From NCBI RefSeq assembly GCF_030264295.1, contig NZ_CP127173.1, forward strand, positions 6,021,501-6,085,500: a stretch of 64,000 nucleotides of DNA. The letters run 5' to 3'. Source of the stretch: Amycolatopsis nalaikhensis. GTDB taxonomy: Bacteria > Actinomycetota > Actinomycetes > Mycobacteriales > Pseudonocardiaceae. The position numbers were made by a program, and so were the translations under genes. The notes under the pieces are model-generated. The model did not search any database and had not been told where the DNA came from. It saw nothing but the letters and a program-made list of their open reading frames with translations. Positions 8,483 through 16,971 of this stretch are shown one piece after another; within the stretch, counting starts at the first letter, position 1, and each line of letters opens with the position of its first letter.

Positions 8483-9073
8483 GTGAAGGCCGTCACCCAC
8501 CCCGCACCGGCCAGCACCCGCGACCGGCTGCTGGACGCGGCGGCCGCCGTCATCGCCGCGGACGGCTGGGCCGCGGTGACGATGGGGAAGCTGGCCGCGC
8601 GGGTCGGCGTCAGCCGGCAGACCGTCTACAACGAACTCGGCTCCAAGACCGAGCTCGCCGAAGCGCTCATGCTCCGCGAGACCGACCGCTTCGCCGAGCG
8701 CGTGACCGAGGTCGTCGCCGCCCACCCCGGCCGCCCGGTCGACGGGGTCACCGCGGCGTTCCGGCACACGCTCGAAGCCGCCAGGGTCAACCCGCTGCTC
8801 GAGCTCGCGCTGGGCGGCGCCCCGGGCGGCCGCGACGACTTCCTCCCGCTGCTCACGTCGCGGCCCGAGGCGGTGCTCGGGCGGTCGGTCGAAACGGTCG
8901 CCGCGCTGTTCGCGCACTGCTACCCGGAGGTGCGGCTGACGCCGTCGGAGTGGGCGGTCGCGGTCGAGGCCTTCGTCCGGCTCCTGCTCTCCCACCTGGT
9001 GCAGCCCAGCGGGTCGGCCGAGCACGCCAGCGGCCAGATGCGCTGGGTGATCGGCCGGATGCTCGGCGCCTGA
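8483..9073 (+). CDS. TetR-family transcriptional regulator
   Basis: A 196-residue regulator with an N-terminal TetR helix-turn-helix (RDRLLDAAAAVIAADGWAAV, then GVSRQTVYNELGSK) and a variable ligand-binding C-terminal half. The start is a GTG at 8483. It faces away from the desaturase fusion gene and probably represses it in response to a lipid-like ligand. The intergenic stretch 8345-8482 is less G+C-rich than its surroundings (GGTTTGTAAACGTATGGG near 8408-8425), and TTTGTAAAC there is a plausible operator half-palindrome. The gene ends just before the ~95-bp palindromic repeat. Confidence 0.88.
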   Translation: MKAVTHPAPASTRDRLLDAAAAVIAADGWAAVTMGKLAARVGVSRQTVYNELGSKTELAEALMLRETDRFAERVTEVVAAHPGRPVDGVTAAFRHTLEAARVNPLLELALGGAPGGRDDFLPLLTSRPEAVLGRSVETVAALFAHCYPEVRLTPSEWAVAVEAFVRLLLSHLVQPSGSAEHASGQMRWVIGRMLGA

Positions 9074-9088
9074 CCCTGCACCGCCCGA

Positions 9089-9184
9089 CCCAAGCGCCCC
9101 AAGGCGGCCTTGGTTGCGTCTGACGCACCGAAGGCCGCCTTGGGTGCGTCAGACGCACCGAAGGCCACATTGGGGCGCTCGGGC
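9089..9184. repeat. Intact ~95-bp modular palindromic intergenic repeat
   Basis: The outer arms are CCCAAGCGCCCCAA and TTGGGGCGCTCGGG. Between them alternate GGC(C/G)GCCTTGG and CCGAAGGCC modules, spaced by the cores GCGTCTGACGC and GCGTCAGACGC. The element lies just after the TetR gene and before tig. Read in reverse it matches the IS-split copy (4005-4018, 5088-5158, 6241-6253) almost base for base. It can fold into a long hairpin and may act as a terminator, but there is no T-run. Confidence 0.85.
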
Positions 9185-9229
9185 CCGGGGACTCGGTGGC
9201 CCCCGACCGGGCCGCGAAGGCCACTGGCC

Positions 9230-9235
9230 TAGACT
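9230..9235 (+). promoter_or_regulatory. Candidate -10 box of tig
   Basis: TAGACT, a typical actinobacterial housekeeping -10 hexamer, stands about 80 bp before the tig start. No convincing -35 is visible upstream. The same hexamer precedes valS and folC in this window. Confidence 0.4.
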
Positions 9236-9316
9236 CGGACGTCCCGGTCTGCAGGTGACCAGGGGTCATTCCAGCCGGATTGTCCAACCACATCGTTACC
9301 GCTCGAGGAGAAGACC

Positions 9317-10708
9317 TTGAAGAGCACCGTCGAGCAGCTCAGCCCGACGCGAGTCAAGATCAATGTCGAGGTGCCGTTCGACGAGCTCAAGCCGAACTTC
9401 GACCGCGCCTACCGCAAGATCGCCCAGCAGGTGCGCATCCCGGGCTTCCGGCCCGGCAAGGCGCCCGCTCGCGTCCTGGAAAGCCGGATCGGGCGCGGCC
9501 CGGTGCTCGACGAGGTCGTCAACGAGGCCATCCCGGCGAAGTACATCGAGGCCGTCCGCGAGAACGAGGTCCGCACGCTCGGGAACCCCGAGTTCGACGT
9601 GACCAAGCTCGAGGACCGCGACGTGCTCGAGTTCACCGCCGAGGTCGACGTGCGCCCGGAGATCGAGCTGCCCGACCTCGAGGGCTTCGCGGTCACCGTC
9701 GACGACGTCGAGCTGACCGACGCGGAGGTCGACGAGCAGCTCGACGAGCTGCGCGCCCGCTTCGGCACGCTGACCGGCGTCGACCGGCCGGCCGAGAACG
9801 GCGACTTCGTCTCGATCGACCTGGCCGCGACCGTCGACGGCGAGGCCGTCGAGGAGGCCGCCACCAGCGGGCTGTCCTACGAGATCGGCTCCGGCCAGCT
9901 CGTCGACGGCATCGACGAGGCGATCATCGGCGCGAACGCCGGCGAGACCAAGACGTTCACCACCCAGCTCGTCGCCGGTGAGCACGCCGGCAAGGACGCC
10001 GAGGTCACGGTGACCGTCCAGTCGGTCAAGAAGCGCGAGCTGCCCGAGGCCGACGACGAGTTCGCCCAGATGGCCAGCGAGTTCGACACGATCGAAGAGC
10101 TCAAGAACGACCTCCGCGAGCGCCTCGGCCGCGTCAAGAAGATGCAGCAGGGCGTCCAGGCCCGCGACAAGGTGCTCGACGAGCTGCTCGAGCGCACCGA
10201 GGTGCCGATCCCGGAGAAGGTCCTCGACGCCGAGATCGAGAACCGCAAGCACGACGCGATCCACCCGTTCGACCACGACGAGGCACAGTTCGCCAAGGCC
10301 CTCGAGGCCGAAGGCCGCACCCTCGAAGAGTTCGACGCGGAGACCCGCACCGAGTCGGAGAAGGCCGTCCGCACGCAGCTGCTGCTGGACACCATCGCCG
10401 ACAAGGAAGAGGTCTCGGTCAACGACGGCGAGCTCACCGAGCGGATCATCTACCAGGCCCAGCGCTTCGGGATCAGCCCGGACGAGTACGTCCAGCGCGC
10501 CCAGCAGTCGGGTCAGCTGACCGCGATCTACGCCGACGTCCGGCGCGGCAAGGCGCTGGCCTCCGTGGTCCGGAAGGCCACCGTGACCGACGGCTCGGGC
10601 GCCGAGGTCGACCTGACGGAGCTGTTCGGCGGCGACGAGCCGGCCGCGGACGACGCAACCCAGGAGACGCAGGTCACCGACGAAACGGCGAAGACTCCGG
10701 CGGAGTGA
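9317..10708 (+). CDS. tig: Trigger factor, ribosome-associated chaperone and prolyl isomerase
   Basis: A 463-residue protein that binds the ribosome exit tunnel and shelters nascent chains. The TTG start at 9317 is placed by a GAGGAG ribosome site at 9305-9310. The N-terminal ribosome-binding domain has the signature GFRPGKAP (residues about 47-54). An FKBP-type isomerase domain follows (about 150-245, including [10 protein letters not shown] and [15 protein letters not shown]). The helical C-terminal chaperone arms fill about 250-430. The last ~35 residues are an acidic tail. It stands directly before clpP1-clpP2-clpX, the usual actinobacterial order, which links folding with proteolysis. 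Confidence 0.97.
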   Translation: MKSTVEQLSPTRVKINVEVPFDELKPNFDRAYRKIAQQVRIPGFRPGKAPARVLESRIGRGPVLDEVVNEAIPAKYIEAVRENEVRTLGNPEFDVTKLEDRDVLEFTAEVDVRPEIELPDLEGFAVTVDDVELTDAEVDEQLDELRARFGTLTGVDRPAENGDFVSIDLAATVDGEAVEEAATSGLSYEIGSGQLVDGIDEAIIGANAGETKTFTTQLVAGEHAGKDAEVTVTVQSVKKRELPEADDEFAQMASEFDTIEELKNDLRERLGRVKKMQQGVQARDKVLDELLERTEVPIPEKVLDAEIENRKHDAIHPFDHDEAQFAKALEAEGRTLEEFDAETRTESEKAVRTQLLLDTIADKEEVSVNDGELTERIIYQAQRFGISPDEYVQRAQQSGQLTAIYADVRRGKALASVVRKATVTDGSGAEVDLTELFGGDEPAADDATQETQVTDETAKTPAE

Positions 10709-10717
10709 AGCTGTGAG

Positions 10718-10759
10718 CGAACTTGGGCGGTGTCAGGCATTCTGCGCCGCCCAAGTTCG
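10718..10759 (+). terminator. Hairpin between tig and clpP1
   Basis: Arms CGAACTTGGGCGGTG (10718-10732) and CGCCGCCCAAGTTCG (10745-10759) pair with one mismatch around a 12-nt loop. There is no T-run after it, so it is either a GC-only actinobacterial terminator or an attenuator/processing site ahead of clpP1. Confidence 0.6.
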
Positions 10760-10846
10760 TTAGGGTCGGTTACAAGATCTCAAGTATCTGAAACGACAGC
10801 GGCGGCCGTCAGCACCGGGCCGCCGCCGGCGAAAAGGCAGGCAGAC

Positions 10847-11452
10847 GTGACGCAGCACACGCCCGAGGCGCGGACCGGCACCGCAGGGCTCAACCTCACC
10901 GACTCGGTGTTCGAGCGGTTGCTCCAGGAGCGCATCGTCGTCCTCGGTTCCGAGGTCAACGACGAGGTCGCCAACCGGATCACCGCGCAGCTGTTGCTGC
11001 TCGACGCGGACGACGCCGAGTCCGACATCCGCTTCTACATCAACTCGCCGGGCGGTTCGGTCACCGCCGGGTTCGCCATCTACGACACGATGCAGCTGAT
11101 CCGCCCGGACGTCGCGACCTACGCGATGGGCATGGCGGCCTCGATGGGGCAGTTCCTGCTCTCCTCGGGCACGCCGGGCAAGCGCTACGCGCTGCCCCAC
11201 GCGCGGATCCTGATGCACCAGCCGTCGGCCGGCGTCGGCGGTACCGCGTCGGACATCGCGATCCAGGCCGACCTGTTCAACAAGTGGAAGCAGGAGCTGG
11301 CGCGGATCACCGCGGACCAGACCGGCCAGACGGTCGAGCAGATCATCAAGGACGGCGACCGCGACCGCTGGTTCACCGCGCAGGAGGCGAAGGACTACGG
11401 GTTCGTGGACCACGTCCTCACCGCCGACATCGCCCGCGCGGGCTCCCGCTGA
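10847..11452 (+). CDS. clpP1: ATP-dependent Clp protease proteolytic subunit 1
   Basis: A serine peptidase subunit of 201 residues from the GTG at 10847; an in-frame ORF opens earlier at 10730, but it would run through the tig-clpP1 hairpin. The fold is complete: [13 protein letters not shown], the nucleophile motif [11 protein letters not shown] with the active Ser, and the catalytic His in LMHQPSAG. In actinobacteria ClpP1 and ClpP2 form a mixed double-heptamer that works with ClpX or ClpC1. The gene lies 25 bp ahead of clpP2, so they form one transcription unit. Confidence 0.96.
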   Translation: MTQHTPEARTGTAGLNLTDSVFERLLQERIVVLGSEVNDEVANRITAQLLLLDADDAESDIRFYINSPGGSVTAGFAIYDTMQLIRPDVATYAMGMAASMGQFLLSSGTPGKRYALPHARILMHQPSAGVGGTASDIAIQADLFNKWKQELARITADQTGQTVEQIIKDGDRDRWFTAQEAKDYGFVDHVLTADIARAGSR

Positions 11453-11477
11453 GCGCGAAGCACCAAGGAGACTTTCG

Positions 11478-12131
11478 ATGAGCAACTTCAGGCTCCCGGG
11501 TGACTTCCAGGCCCCGAGCATCCCCCAGTCGCGGTACATCCTGCCGTCGTACGTGGAGCGGACCAGCTACGGCGTCAAGGAGTCGAACCCGTACAACAAG
11601 CTCTACGAAGAGCGGGTCATCTTCCTCGGCGTGCAGGTGGACGACGCGTCGGCCAACGACGTGATGGCCCAGCTGCTGCACCTCGAGCACGAGGACCCGG
11701 ACCGCGACATCCTGGTCTACATCAACTCGCCGGGTGGCTCGTTCACCTCGCTGATGGCGATCTACGACACCATGCAGTTCGTCCGCCCGGACATCCAGAC
11801 GTACTGCCTCGGCCAGGCCGCCTCGGCCGCCGCCGTGCTGCTGTCGGCCGGCACGCCGGGCAAGCGCTACGCGCTGCCCAACTCGCGCGTGCTGATCCAC
11901 CAGCCGGCCACCGAGGGCACCTACGGCCAGGTCTCCGACCTGGAGATCCAGGCGAACGAGATCCAGCGGGTGCGGCGCCAGATGGAGGTCATCCTGGCCA
12001 AGCACACGAACAAGGACCCCGACCAGATCAAGGCCGACATCGAGCGGGACAAGATCCTGACCGCCGAGGAGGCCAAGCAGTACGGCATCATCGACGAGGT
12101 GCTGCCGTACCGGAAGGCGTCGGCTCTGTAG
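11478..12131 (+). CDS. clpP2: ATP-dependent Clp protease proteolytic subunit 2
   Basis: A 217-residue paralogue of ClpP1. The start ATG at 11478 follows an AAGGAGA ribosome site. Motifs: [13 protein letters not shown], the active Ser in [14 protein letters not shown], and His in LIHQPATEG. The N-terminal ~30 residues ([20 protein letters not shown]) are longer than in ClpP1 and probably include a propeptide that is cleaved on assembly. It forms the second ring of the ClpP1P2 protease. A strong hairpin follows 10 bp after the stop, so clpX likely has its own promoter. Confidence 0.96.
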   Translation: MSNFRLPGDFQAPSIPQSRYILPSYVERTSYGVKESNPYNKLYEERVIFLGVQVDDASANDVMAQLLHLEHEDPDRDILVYINSPGGSFTSLMAIYDTMQFVRPDIQTYCLGQAASAAAVLLSAGTPGKRYALPNSRVLIHQPATEGTYGQVSDLEIQANEIQRVRRQMEVILAKHTNKDPDQIKADIERDKILTAEEAKQYGIIDEVLPYRKASAL

Positions 12132-12141
12132 ATCCGCCAGG

Positions 12142-12175
12142 CCGGTGTGTGTCGAGAAGACGACACACACCGGCA
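12142..12175 (+). terminator. Perfect 14-bp hairpin after clpP2
   Basis: GCCGGTGTGTGTCG (12142-12155) and CGACACACACCGGC (12162-12175) form a perfect stem with a 6-nt loop AGAAGA. A T-poor tail follows. It is positioned as the terminator of the clpP1-clpP2 unit. Confidence 0.8.
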
Positions 12176-12361
12176 TCCTGGTTTAGGGTCGTCCTCTGAC
12201 GTGCTCCCGGCGCCTGTGGGTGTTCCCGCTCACGGCATCGGACGGGTACCGTCAGTGGCAATGCGTGAGGCTCCGCTCGGTCGTCCGTGACCGCCGGGTC
12301 GCACCGTCGCAACACACGTCAGGCGTGGACAACCGCGCCGGAGGGGACGAGGTCAACGGCC

Positions 12362-13657
12362 ATGGCACGGATCGGTGACGGCGGAGACCTGCTGAAGTGT
12401 TCTTTCTGCGGGAAGAGCCAGAAGCAGGTGAAGAAGCTCATTGCCGGCCCCGGGGTCTACATCTGCGATGAGTGCATCGACCTCTGCAATGAGATCATCG
12501 AGGAGGAGCTGGCCGAGGCCGGCGACGTCAAGCTCGACGAGCTGCCCAAGCCCGCCGACATCCACGAGTTCCTCGAGCAGTACATCATCGGCCAGGAGGA
12601 CGCCAAGCGGACTCTCGCGGTAGCGGTCTACAACCACTACAAGCGGATCCAGGCGGACGACAAGGCCGGGCCGAAGGACTCCAAGGAGGAGTCGGTCGAG
12701 CTCGCCAAGTCGAACATCCTGATGCTCGGCCCCACCGGGTGCGGCAAGACCTACCTCGCGCAGACGCTGGCGAAGCTGCTGAACGTGCCGTTCGCGATCG
12801 CGGACGCCACGGCGCTGACCGAGGCCGGGTACGTCGGCGAGGACGTCGAGAACATCCTGCTCAAGCTCATCCAGGCGGCGGACTACGACGTCAAGCGGGC
12901 CGAGACCGGGATCATCTACATCGACGAGGTCGACAAGATCGCCCGGAAGAGCGAAAACCCGTCGATCACCCGGGACGTCTCGGGCGAAGGCGTGCAGCAG
13001 GCGCTGCTGAAGATCCTCGAGGGCACCACCGCGTCGGTCCCGCCGCAGGGCGGCCGCAAGCACCCGCACCAGGAGTTCATCCAGATCGACACGACGAACG
13101 TGCTGTTCATCGTGGCCGGCGCCTTCGCCGGGCTGGAGAAGATCATCAACGAGCGGGTCGGCAAGCGCGGCCTCGGCTTCGGTGCGGAGATCCGCACGAA
13201 GTCCGAGATCGAGGAGAGCGACGTCTTCTCCGACACCATGCCCGAGGACCTGATCAAGTTCGGGCTGATCCCGGAGTTCATCGGCCGGCTCCCGGTCGTG
13301 GCGACGGTCAGCCACCTGGACAAGGAATCGCTGGTCAGCATCCTCACGCAGCCGCGCAACGCCCTGGTGAAGCAGTACAAGAAGCTCTTCGAGATGGACA
13401 ACGTCGAGCTCGAGTTCACCAAGACCGCGCTCGAGGCCATCGCCGACCAGGCGGTCCTGCGGGGCACGGGCGCCCGCGGGCTGCGCGCCATCATGGAAGA
13501 GGTGCTGCAGCCGGTCATGTACGACATCCCGAGCCGCGACGACGTGGCGAAGGTCGTGATCACCGAGCAGACCGTCCGGGAGAACGTGAACCCGACGATC
13601 GTCGCCCGGCAGCCGACGCGGCGCGCGCGCAGCGAGCGCGGCGAGAAGTCGGCCTGA
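12362..13657 (+). CDS. clpX: Clp protease ATP-binding subunit ClpX
   Basis: A 431-residue AAA+ unfoldase that feeds substrates to ClpP1P2. The ATG at 12362 was chosen because the conserved N-terminus [18 protein letters not shown] begins there; the ORF opens upstream at 12287. The zinc-binding domain has CSFC...CDEC (residues about 13-41). The ATPase has Walker A GPTGCGKT, Walker [11 protein letters not shown], and the sensor region [12 protein letters not shown]-like ([11 protein letters not shown]). The pore loop GYVGEDVE is also present. It is separated from clpP2 by 230 bp that include a terminator hairpin. Confidence 0.97.
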   Translation: MARIGDGGDLLKCSFCGKSQKQVKKLIAGPGVYICDECIDLCNEIIEEELAEAGDVKLDELPKPADIHEFLEQYIIGQEDAKRTLAVAVYNHYKRIQADDKAGPKDSKEESVELAKSNILMLGPTGCGKTYLAQTLAKLLNVPFAIADATALTEAGYVGEDVENILLKLIQAADYDVKRAETGIIYIDEVDKIARKSENPSITRDVSGEGVQQALLKILEGTTASVPPQGGRKHPHQEFIQIDTTNVLFIVAGAFAGLEKIINERVGKRGLGFGAEIRTKSEIEESDVFSDTMPEDLIKFGLIPEFIGRLPVVATVSHLDKESLVSILTQPRNALVKQYKKLFEMDNVELEFTKTALEAIADQAVLRGTGARGLRAIMEEVLQPVMYDIPSRDDVAKVVITEQTVRENVNPTIVARQPTRRARSERGEKSA

Positions 13658-13707
13658 GGCCGGGCGTCTCCGGGCCGGCCGGCCCGGAGACCCGACAGGA
13701 AAGCTGA

Positions 13708-14121
13708 ATGACTGCTGACTCTTTCCCGGGTTCCGGGGGCGTGGCTCCCGGTGGTGGCGTGCAGGCGCCGCCGCCACCGGCCCCGGCGCCCGTCGAGGAC
13801 GCGCCGGCGGGGCCGGTCCTCGGGTTCCGCGAGCTGAGCGAACGCGTGATCGCGTCCGTGTTCGACCGCTATCCGTGGCTGAACCGCGCGCTGATGGGCG
13901 TGCTGGCCGTGTTTACCGGCACGTGCGTCGTCGCCGTGGTGGCCCGGCTCTCGCCGCTCCCGCTGCTCCCGATCCCGTTGTTCCTCCTCGGCGGGTACGG
14001 GTTGTGGCAGGCCCGCGGGGTGTCGGACCGGCGTCAGCTGTTCAACTGGGTGCTGCTGTTCGCACTGGCGACCACGGTCGGGTTCTGGCTGATCTCCGTG
14101 GTCGGCCGTTGGGTGGAGTGA
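13708..14121 (+). CDS. Small membrane protein with a Pro-rich N-terminus, unknown function
   Basis: A 137-residue protein that I do not recognise. Residues 1-40 are Gly/Pro/Ala-rich and probably disordered in the cytoplasm (QAPPPPAPAPVEDAPAG). An amphipathic stretch (FRELSERVIASVFDRYPWLN) follows. Then come three hydrophobic segments: ALMGVLAVFTGTCVVAVVA, LPLLPIPLFLLGGYGLW and FNWVLLFALATTVGFWLISVV. The start ATG follows AGGAAAG. It lies 50 bp after clpX in the same direction and may be read through from it. No enzymatic motif is visible. Confidence 0.75.
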   Translation: MTADSFPGSGGVAPGGGVQAPPPPAPAPVEDAPAGPVLGFRELSERVIASVFDRYPWLNRALMGVLAVFTGTCVVAVVARLSPLPLLPIPLFLLGGYGLWQARGVSDRRQLFNWVLLFALATTVGFWLISVVGRWVE

Positions 14122-14174
14122 AGTACCGCCGTCCGTAGGGTTTGCGGTCGTCGCGGGCTGGGTATGACTGTGCC

Positions 14175-15095
14175 GTGGTAGATGCCCTCAGACCCTTCCG
14201 GCATCCGGCCCTTTTCTATCGCGGTGACACTGAGTACCTCGATGGTGTCATTCCGTTCCTGCTCGAAGGTCTCGACCGCGGTGAGCCCGCGGCGGTGGCC
14301 GTTCCCGGGCGGAACCTGCTGCTCATCGAGAAGGCACTGGAGGACCGGGCGACCGAGGTCCGGCTGATCGACATGACCCGCGCGGGCCGCAACCCCGGCG
14401 CCATCCTGCCGTCGGTCCTGCTCGCCTTCGCCGGCGAGCACCCCGGCCCGGTGCGGATCGTGGGGGAGCCGATCTGGGCCGGCCGCTCCGACGTCGAATA
14501 CCCGGCGTGCGTGGAGCACGAAGCCCTGATCAACAACGCGTTCGCGGGCCGCGACCTGGCGGTGCTCTGCCCATACGACGTGGGGGCGCTGCCGCCGTCG
14601 GTGCTGGCCGACGCCGAGCGCACGCACCCCGAGCTGTGGGGCCTGGCGGGCCCGTTCATCAGCCCGCGCTTCGACCCGGACGGCGTCCGCGCGGACTTCC
14701 AGCGGCCGCTCGACCCGCCGGCCGGGGCGGTGGAGCGCACGTACGACATCGGGCAGCTGGCGTCGTTGCGTGGCTTCGCGGAGATCTGGGCGGCCCGTCA
14801 CGGCCTGCGCCGCCCCCGCCGGGACGACTTCGCGCTGGCGATCGCCGAGCTGACGACGAACAGCGTCCTCTACGGCGGCGGAACGGGCGTCCTGCGGCTG
14901 TGGGCGGAGGCGACGCAGGTGGTCGCCGAGGTGACGGACGCGGGCACGATCGCGGAGCCCCTGGCGGGCCGGGTCCCCCCGTCGGCGACGACGCTGGGCG
15001 GCCGCGGGCTGCTGCTGGTGAACCGCCTGGCCGACCTGGTCCGGACGTACTGGGTCCCGGGCCGCACGACGACCCGGGTGCACTTCACCCGCTGA
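14175..15095 (+). CDS. MEDS-domain sensor fused to a RsbW-like HATPase (anti-sigma regulatory protein)
   Basis: A 306-residue protein from the GTG at 14175 (VVDALRPFRHPALFY); a TTG at 14142 is possible but less natural. Residues about 1-165 match the MEDS sensory domain (named after methanogen/methylotroph DcmR-type sensors): HPALFYRGDTEYLDGVIPF, with further motifs VPGRNLLLIEKAL and PVRIVGEPIWAGR. The C-terminal third is a serine/threonine-kinase-like ATPase of anti-sigma factors (LAIAELTTNSVLYG as N box, TLGGRGLLLVNRLAD as G2). Such MEDS-HATPase proteins occur in actinobacteria and probably modulate a sigma/anti-sigma cascade. No sigma gene is adjacent. Confidence 0.85.
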   Translation: MVDALRPFRHPALFYRGDTEYLDGVIPFLLEGLDRGEPAAVAVPGRNLLLIEKALEDRATEVRLIDMTRAGRNPGAILPSVLLAFAGEHPGPVRIVGEPIWAGRSDVEYPACVEHEALINNAFAGRDLAVLCPYDVGALPPSVLADAERTHPELWGLAGPFISPRFDPDGVRADFQRPLDPPAGAVERTYDIGQLASLRGFAEIWAARHGLRRPRRDDFALAIAELTTNSVLYGGGTGVLRLWAEATQVVAEVTDAGTIAEPLAGRVPPSATTLGGRGLLLVNRLADLVRTYWVPGRTTTRVHFTR

Positions 15096-15100
15096 CCCGG

Positions 15101-15146
15101 CTCGTGAGTGTTCAGGGCGGTTAGAACCGCCCTGAACACTCACGAG
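15101..15146. repeat. 46-bp near-perfect palindrome, also a candidate bidirectional terminator
   Basis: Arms of 22 bp (CTCGTGAGTGTTCAGGGCGG at the left, completed by TT, and its exact complement at 15125-15146) surround a 2-bp centre AG. It lies between two convergent genes, 5 bp after one stop codon and 13 bp before the other. The same palindrome, with T for C at one position, is present at 20839-20868 and 23511-23525, split by an insertion sequence. Confidence 0.9.
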
Positions 15147-15159
15147 CGAGCAGGCGCGG

Positions 15160-16113
15160 TCAGTCCTTGCGGGGTACGTGCTTGCCGAGGAAGCTGATCA
15201 CGCTCGGCACCACCGTCCGGTTGAACGGGTCGCCGTGCTTGCCGTGCGCCGTGTGCGCCACCGCCGGGTGGGCCGCGTCGATGTAGCGGCGGACGCCCGT
15301 GATGAACGAGTCCTCCGTGCCGCACCAGATGCCGTTCGCCACGCTCTTCGTCTCGTCGATGTGGCGCAGCGGGTCCAGGGCCGTCCAGTCCTGGATGCCG
15401 GTGAAGATGTGCCGCTTGGCCATCTCCGGCCACGACGTGATCAGCGCCGGGGCCAGCGTCGCGACCGCCGACGGCGGCTGGCGCCGCTCCACCCGGCGGC
15501 GCGTGTACACCAGCGCGCCGAACCCGCCCATCGACACCCCCGTGCAGGCGAACGGCAATCCCGTGTCGCCGGCGAAGCCGCGGGCCCGCAGCCACTGCGG
15601 GACCTCCTCCAGCAGCATCGCCATCGGGTCGTCGCCCGGGTGGACCTCGTGCCAGTAGTTGTCGCCGCCGTCGACCGCCACGAAGCCGAACGCCGGGACG
15701 GCCTTGCGGGCGACGTCGCTGGCCAGCTGCTTGAGCGTGCCGGTCGGGGCCGCGCTGCGGGCGTTGCCGTGCAAGCCGTGCAGCATCAGCGACATCGGGA
15801 GCCCCTTCGTCGGGGTCTTCGACGGCAGGATGAACACCAGGTCGACCATGCGGCCGCGGGCGGCGGAGTAGACGCGCTCGACGCGGGTGCTGCCCAGCTG
15901 GGTCGTCGGGTTGGACGACGTGACGCCGAGCGTGCGCTGCAGCGCCTGGCTGAAGGGCAGCTTGCCGGTCGCGGTGCCGACGGCCAGGCCCGTCACGGCC
16001 AGCCCGGACGCGCCCGCGATCAGCACCGAACGGCGGCTCAGCCACCGCCGGGCGCCGTGGACGGCCTCCACGACCGCCCCGGACGGCTCCGCGTCCCCGT
16101 TTTCCTCGTTCAC
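15160..16113 (-). CDS. Exported alpha/beta-hydrolase esterase with a Tat-like signal
   Basis: A 317-residue esterase-family hydrolase from the GTG at 16113. The N-terminus has a twin-arginine stretch (LSRRSVLIAG) followed by a hydrophobic segment (LAVTGLAVGTATG), so it is probably exported by the Tat route. Catalytic features of the esterase D/antigen-85-like superfamily: oxyanion region LMLHGLHGNARS, nucleophile elbow GVSMGGFGAL, and a C-terminal His in TAHGKHGDPFNR. The substrate is unknown. It is convergent with the MEDS gene across the 46-bp palindrome. Confidence 0.85.
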   Translation of the reverse strand: MNEENGDAEPSGAVVEAVHGARRWLSRRSVLIAGASGLAVTGLAVGTATGKLPFSQALQRTLGVTSSNPTTQLGSTRVERVYSAARGRMVDLVFILPSKTPTKGLPMSLMLHGLHGNARSAAPTGTLKQLASDVARKAVPAFGFVAVDGGDNYWHEVHPGDDPMAMLLEEVPQWLRARGFAGDTGLPFACTGVSMGGFGALVYTRRRVERRQPPSAVATLAPALITSWPEMAKRHIFTGIQDWTALDPLRHIDETKSVANGIWCGTEDSFITGVRRYIDAAHPAVAHTAHGKHGDPFNRTVVPSVISFLGKHVPRKD

Positions 16114-16191
16114 CTGTCTCCGTCCCCCGCCTGCTGCTCCTAGGACGCCGCGCACCCGCTCCGCGTTCCCCTCGCGCCCCGTTACGCCGGG

Positions 16192-16899
16192 TTAGTCGTT
16201 CCCACCTTGCCCGGCGTTTCCGGTCCGCGCTCGCCAAGCCGCTTTCGCGGCCTCCGTCGAGCTGCGGGCCTTGTCCACAGTGTCCCCGAGACCCACCGCG
16301 AGGGTGATGCCGAGGGGTATCAAGATGTGGTCGACGCCCTGCTCACCGGGCCCGAAGTGACCGGACGCCTCGAGCGTGACGAACCCGTGCAGCGCGCTCC
16401 ACAGCTGGGCGGCGGCCTGGTACTTGTCGGCGGGCCGGAACCGGCCGGCGTCGATGGCGCGCTCGGTCGCCCGGACGATGTATTCGAACGCCTCCAGGCC
16501 CTCTCTCGCGGCTTCGCGGCCTTCCTCGGTGGTGAGGTCCGAGAGGGTCGCCCGCTTGCCGCCGGGCGCGGACTGGCCGAACGCGACGGCGAACAGCTGC
16601 GGCTGCTCGGCGACGGCCTGCCGGTAGGTGCGGGCCAGGCTGAAGATGTCGGCCACCGGGTCGTCGGTCTCCGCGACCCCGGCCAGCCACTCCGAGAGCC
16701 GCAGGAACCCCGCGCGCGCCACCTCGTCGACCAGCGCGGCCATGCCGCCGAAGTGCGTGTACACGGCCATCGTCGAGACGCCGACCTCGGCGGCCAGCTT
16801 GCGGGCCTGCAGGGCTTCGGGGCCGCCGTCGTCGAGCAGCCGGATGGCGGCTTCGACGAGGCGCTCCTTGACGTCGGTCGCGCGGGGCTTCGGGCTCAT
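16192..16899 (-). CDS. TetR-family regulator of the carotenoid-oxygenase gene
   Basis: A 235-residue TetR/AcrR regulator. The DNA-binding domain is at residues about 8-55 (LVEAAIRLLDDGGPEAL, then GVSTMAVYTHFGG), with a TetR_C-type ligand domain behind it. It is divergent from the carotenoid oxygenase across 72 bp that contain two CATAAC-N3-GTTAT(G/A) inverted repeats. This gives a specific inferred circuit: the regulator binds both boxes and controls itself and the oxygenase. It is followed on the same strand by the esterase gene, 78 bp downstream. Confidence 0.9.
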   Translation of the reverse strand: MSPKPRATDVKERLVEAAIRLLDDGGPEALQARKLAAEVGVSTMAVYTHFGGMAALVDEVARAGFLRLSEWLAGVAETDDPVADIFSLARTYRQAVAEQPQLFAVAFGQSAPGGKRATLSDLTTEEGREAAREGLEAFEYIVRATERAIDAGRFRPADKYQAAAQLWSALHGFVTLEASGHFGPGEQGVDHILIPLGITLAVGLGDTVDKARSSTEAAKAAWRARTGNAGQGGND

Positions 16900-16913
16900 G
16901 CTTGCCAGTATCC

Positions 16914-16951
16914 CATAACCCTGTTATAACTAGTTTCATAACCGCGTTATG
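16914..16951. promoter_or_regulatory. Double operator for the TetR regulator
   Basis: Box 1 is CATAACCCTGTTATA (16914-16928), with one mismatch from symmetry. Box 2 is CATAACCGCGTTATG (16937-16951), a perfect 6-3-6 palindrome. Their centres are 23 bp apart, about two helical turns, and they fill the short divergent spacer. This is a strong sequence-based operator prediction. Confidence 0.8.
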
Positions 16952-16971
16952 GCAAGATCGAAGGGGTCGGC

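Noticed and set aside
4005-9184. Repeats as a CRISPR array
   Set aside because: The repeated modules are palindromic and interleaved, with no equal-length spacers and no cas genes.
15101-15146. The 46-bp palindrome as a simple intrinsic terminator
   Set aside because: It has almost no loop (2 bp) and no T-run, and a second copy with the same sequence exists, so a repeat family is the better description, though it may terminate transcription as well.
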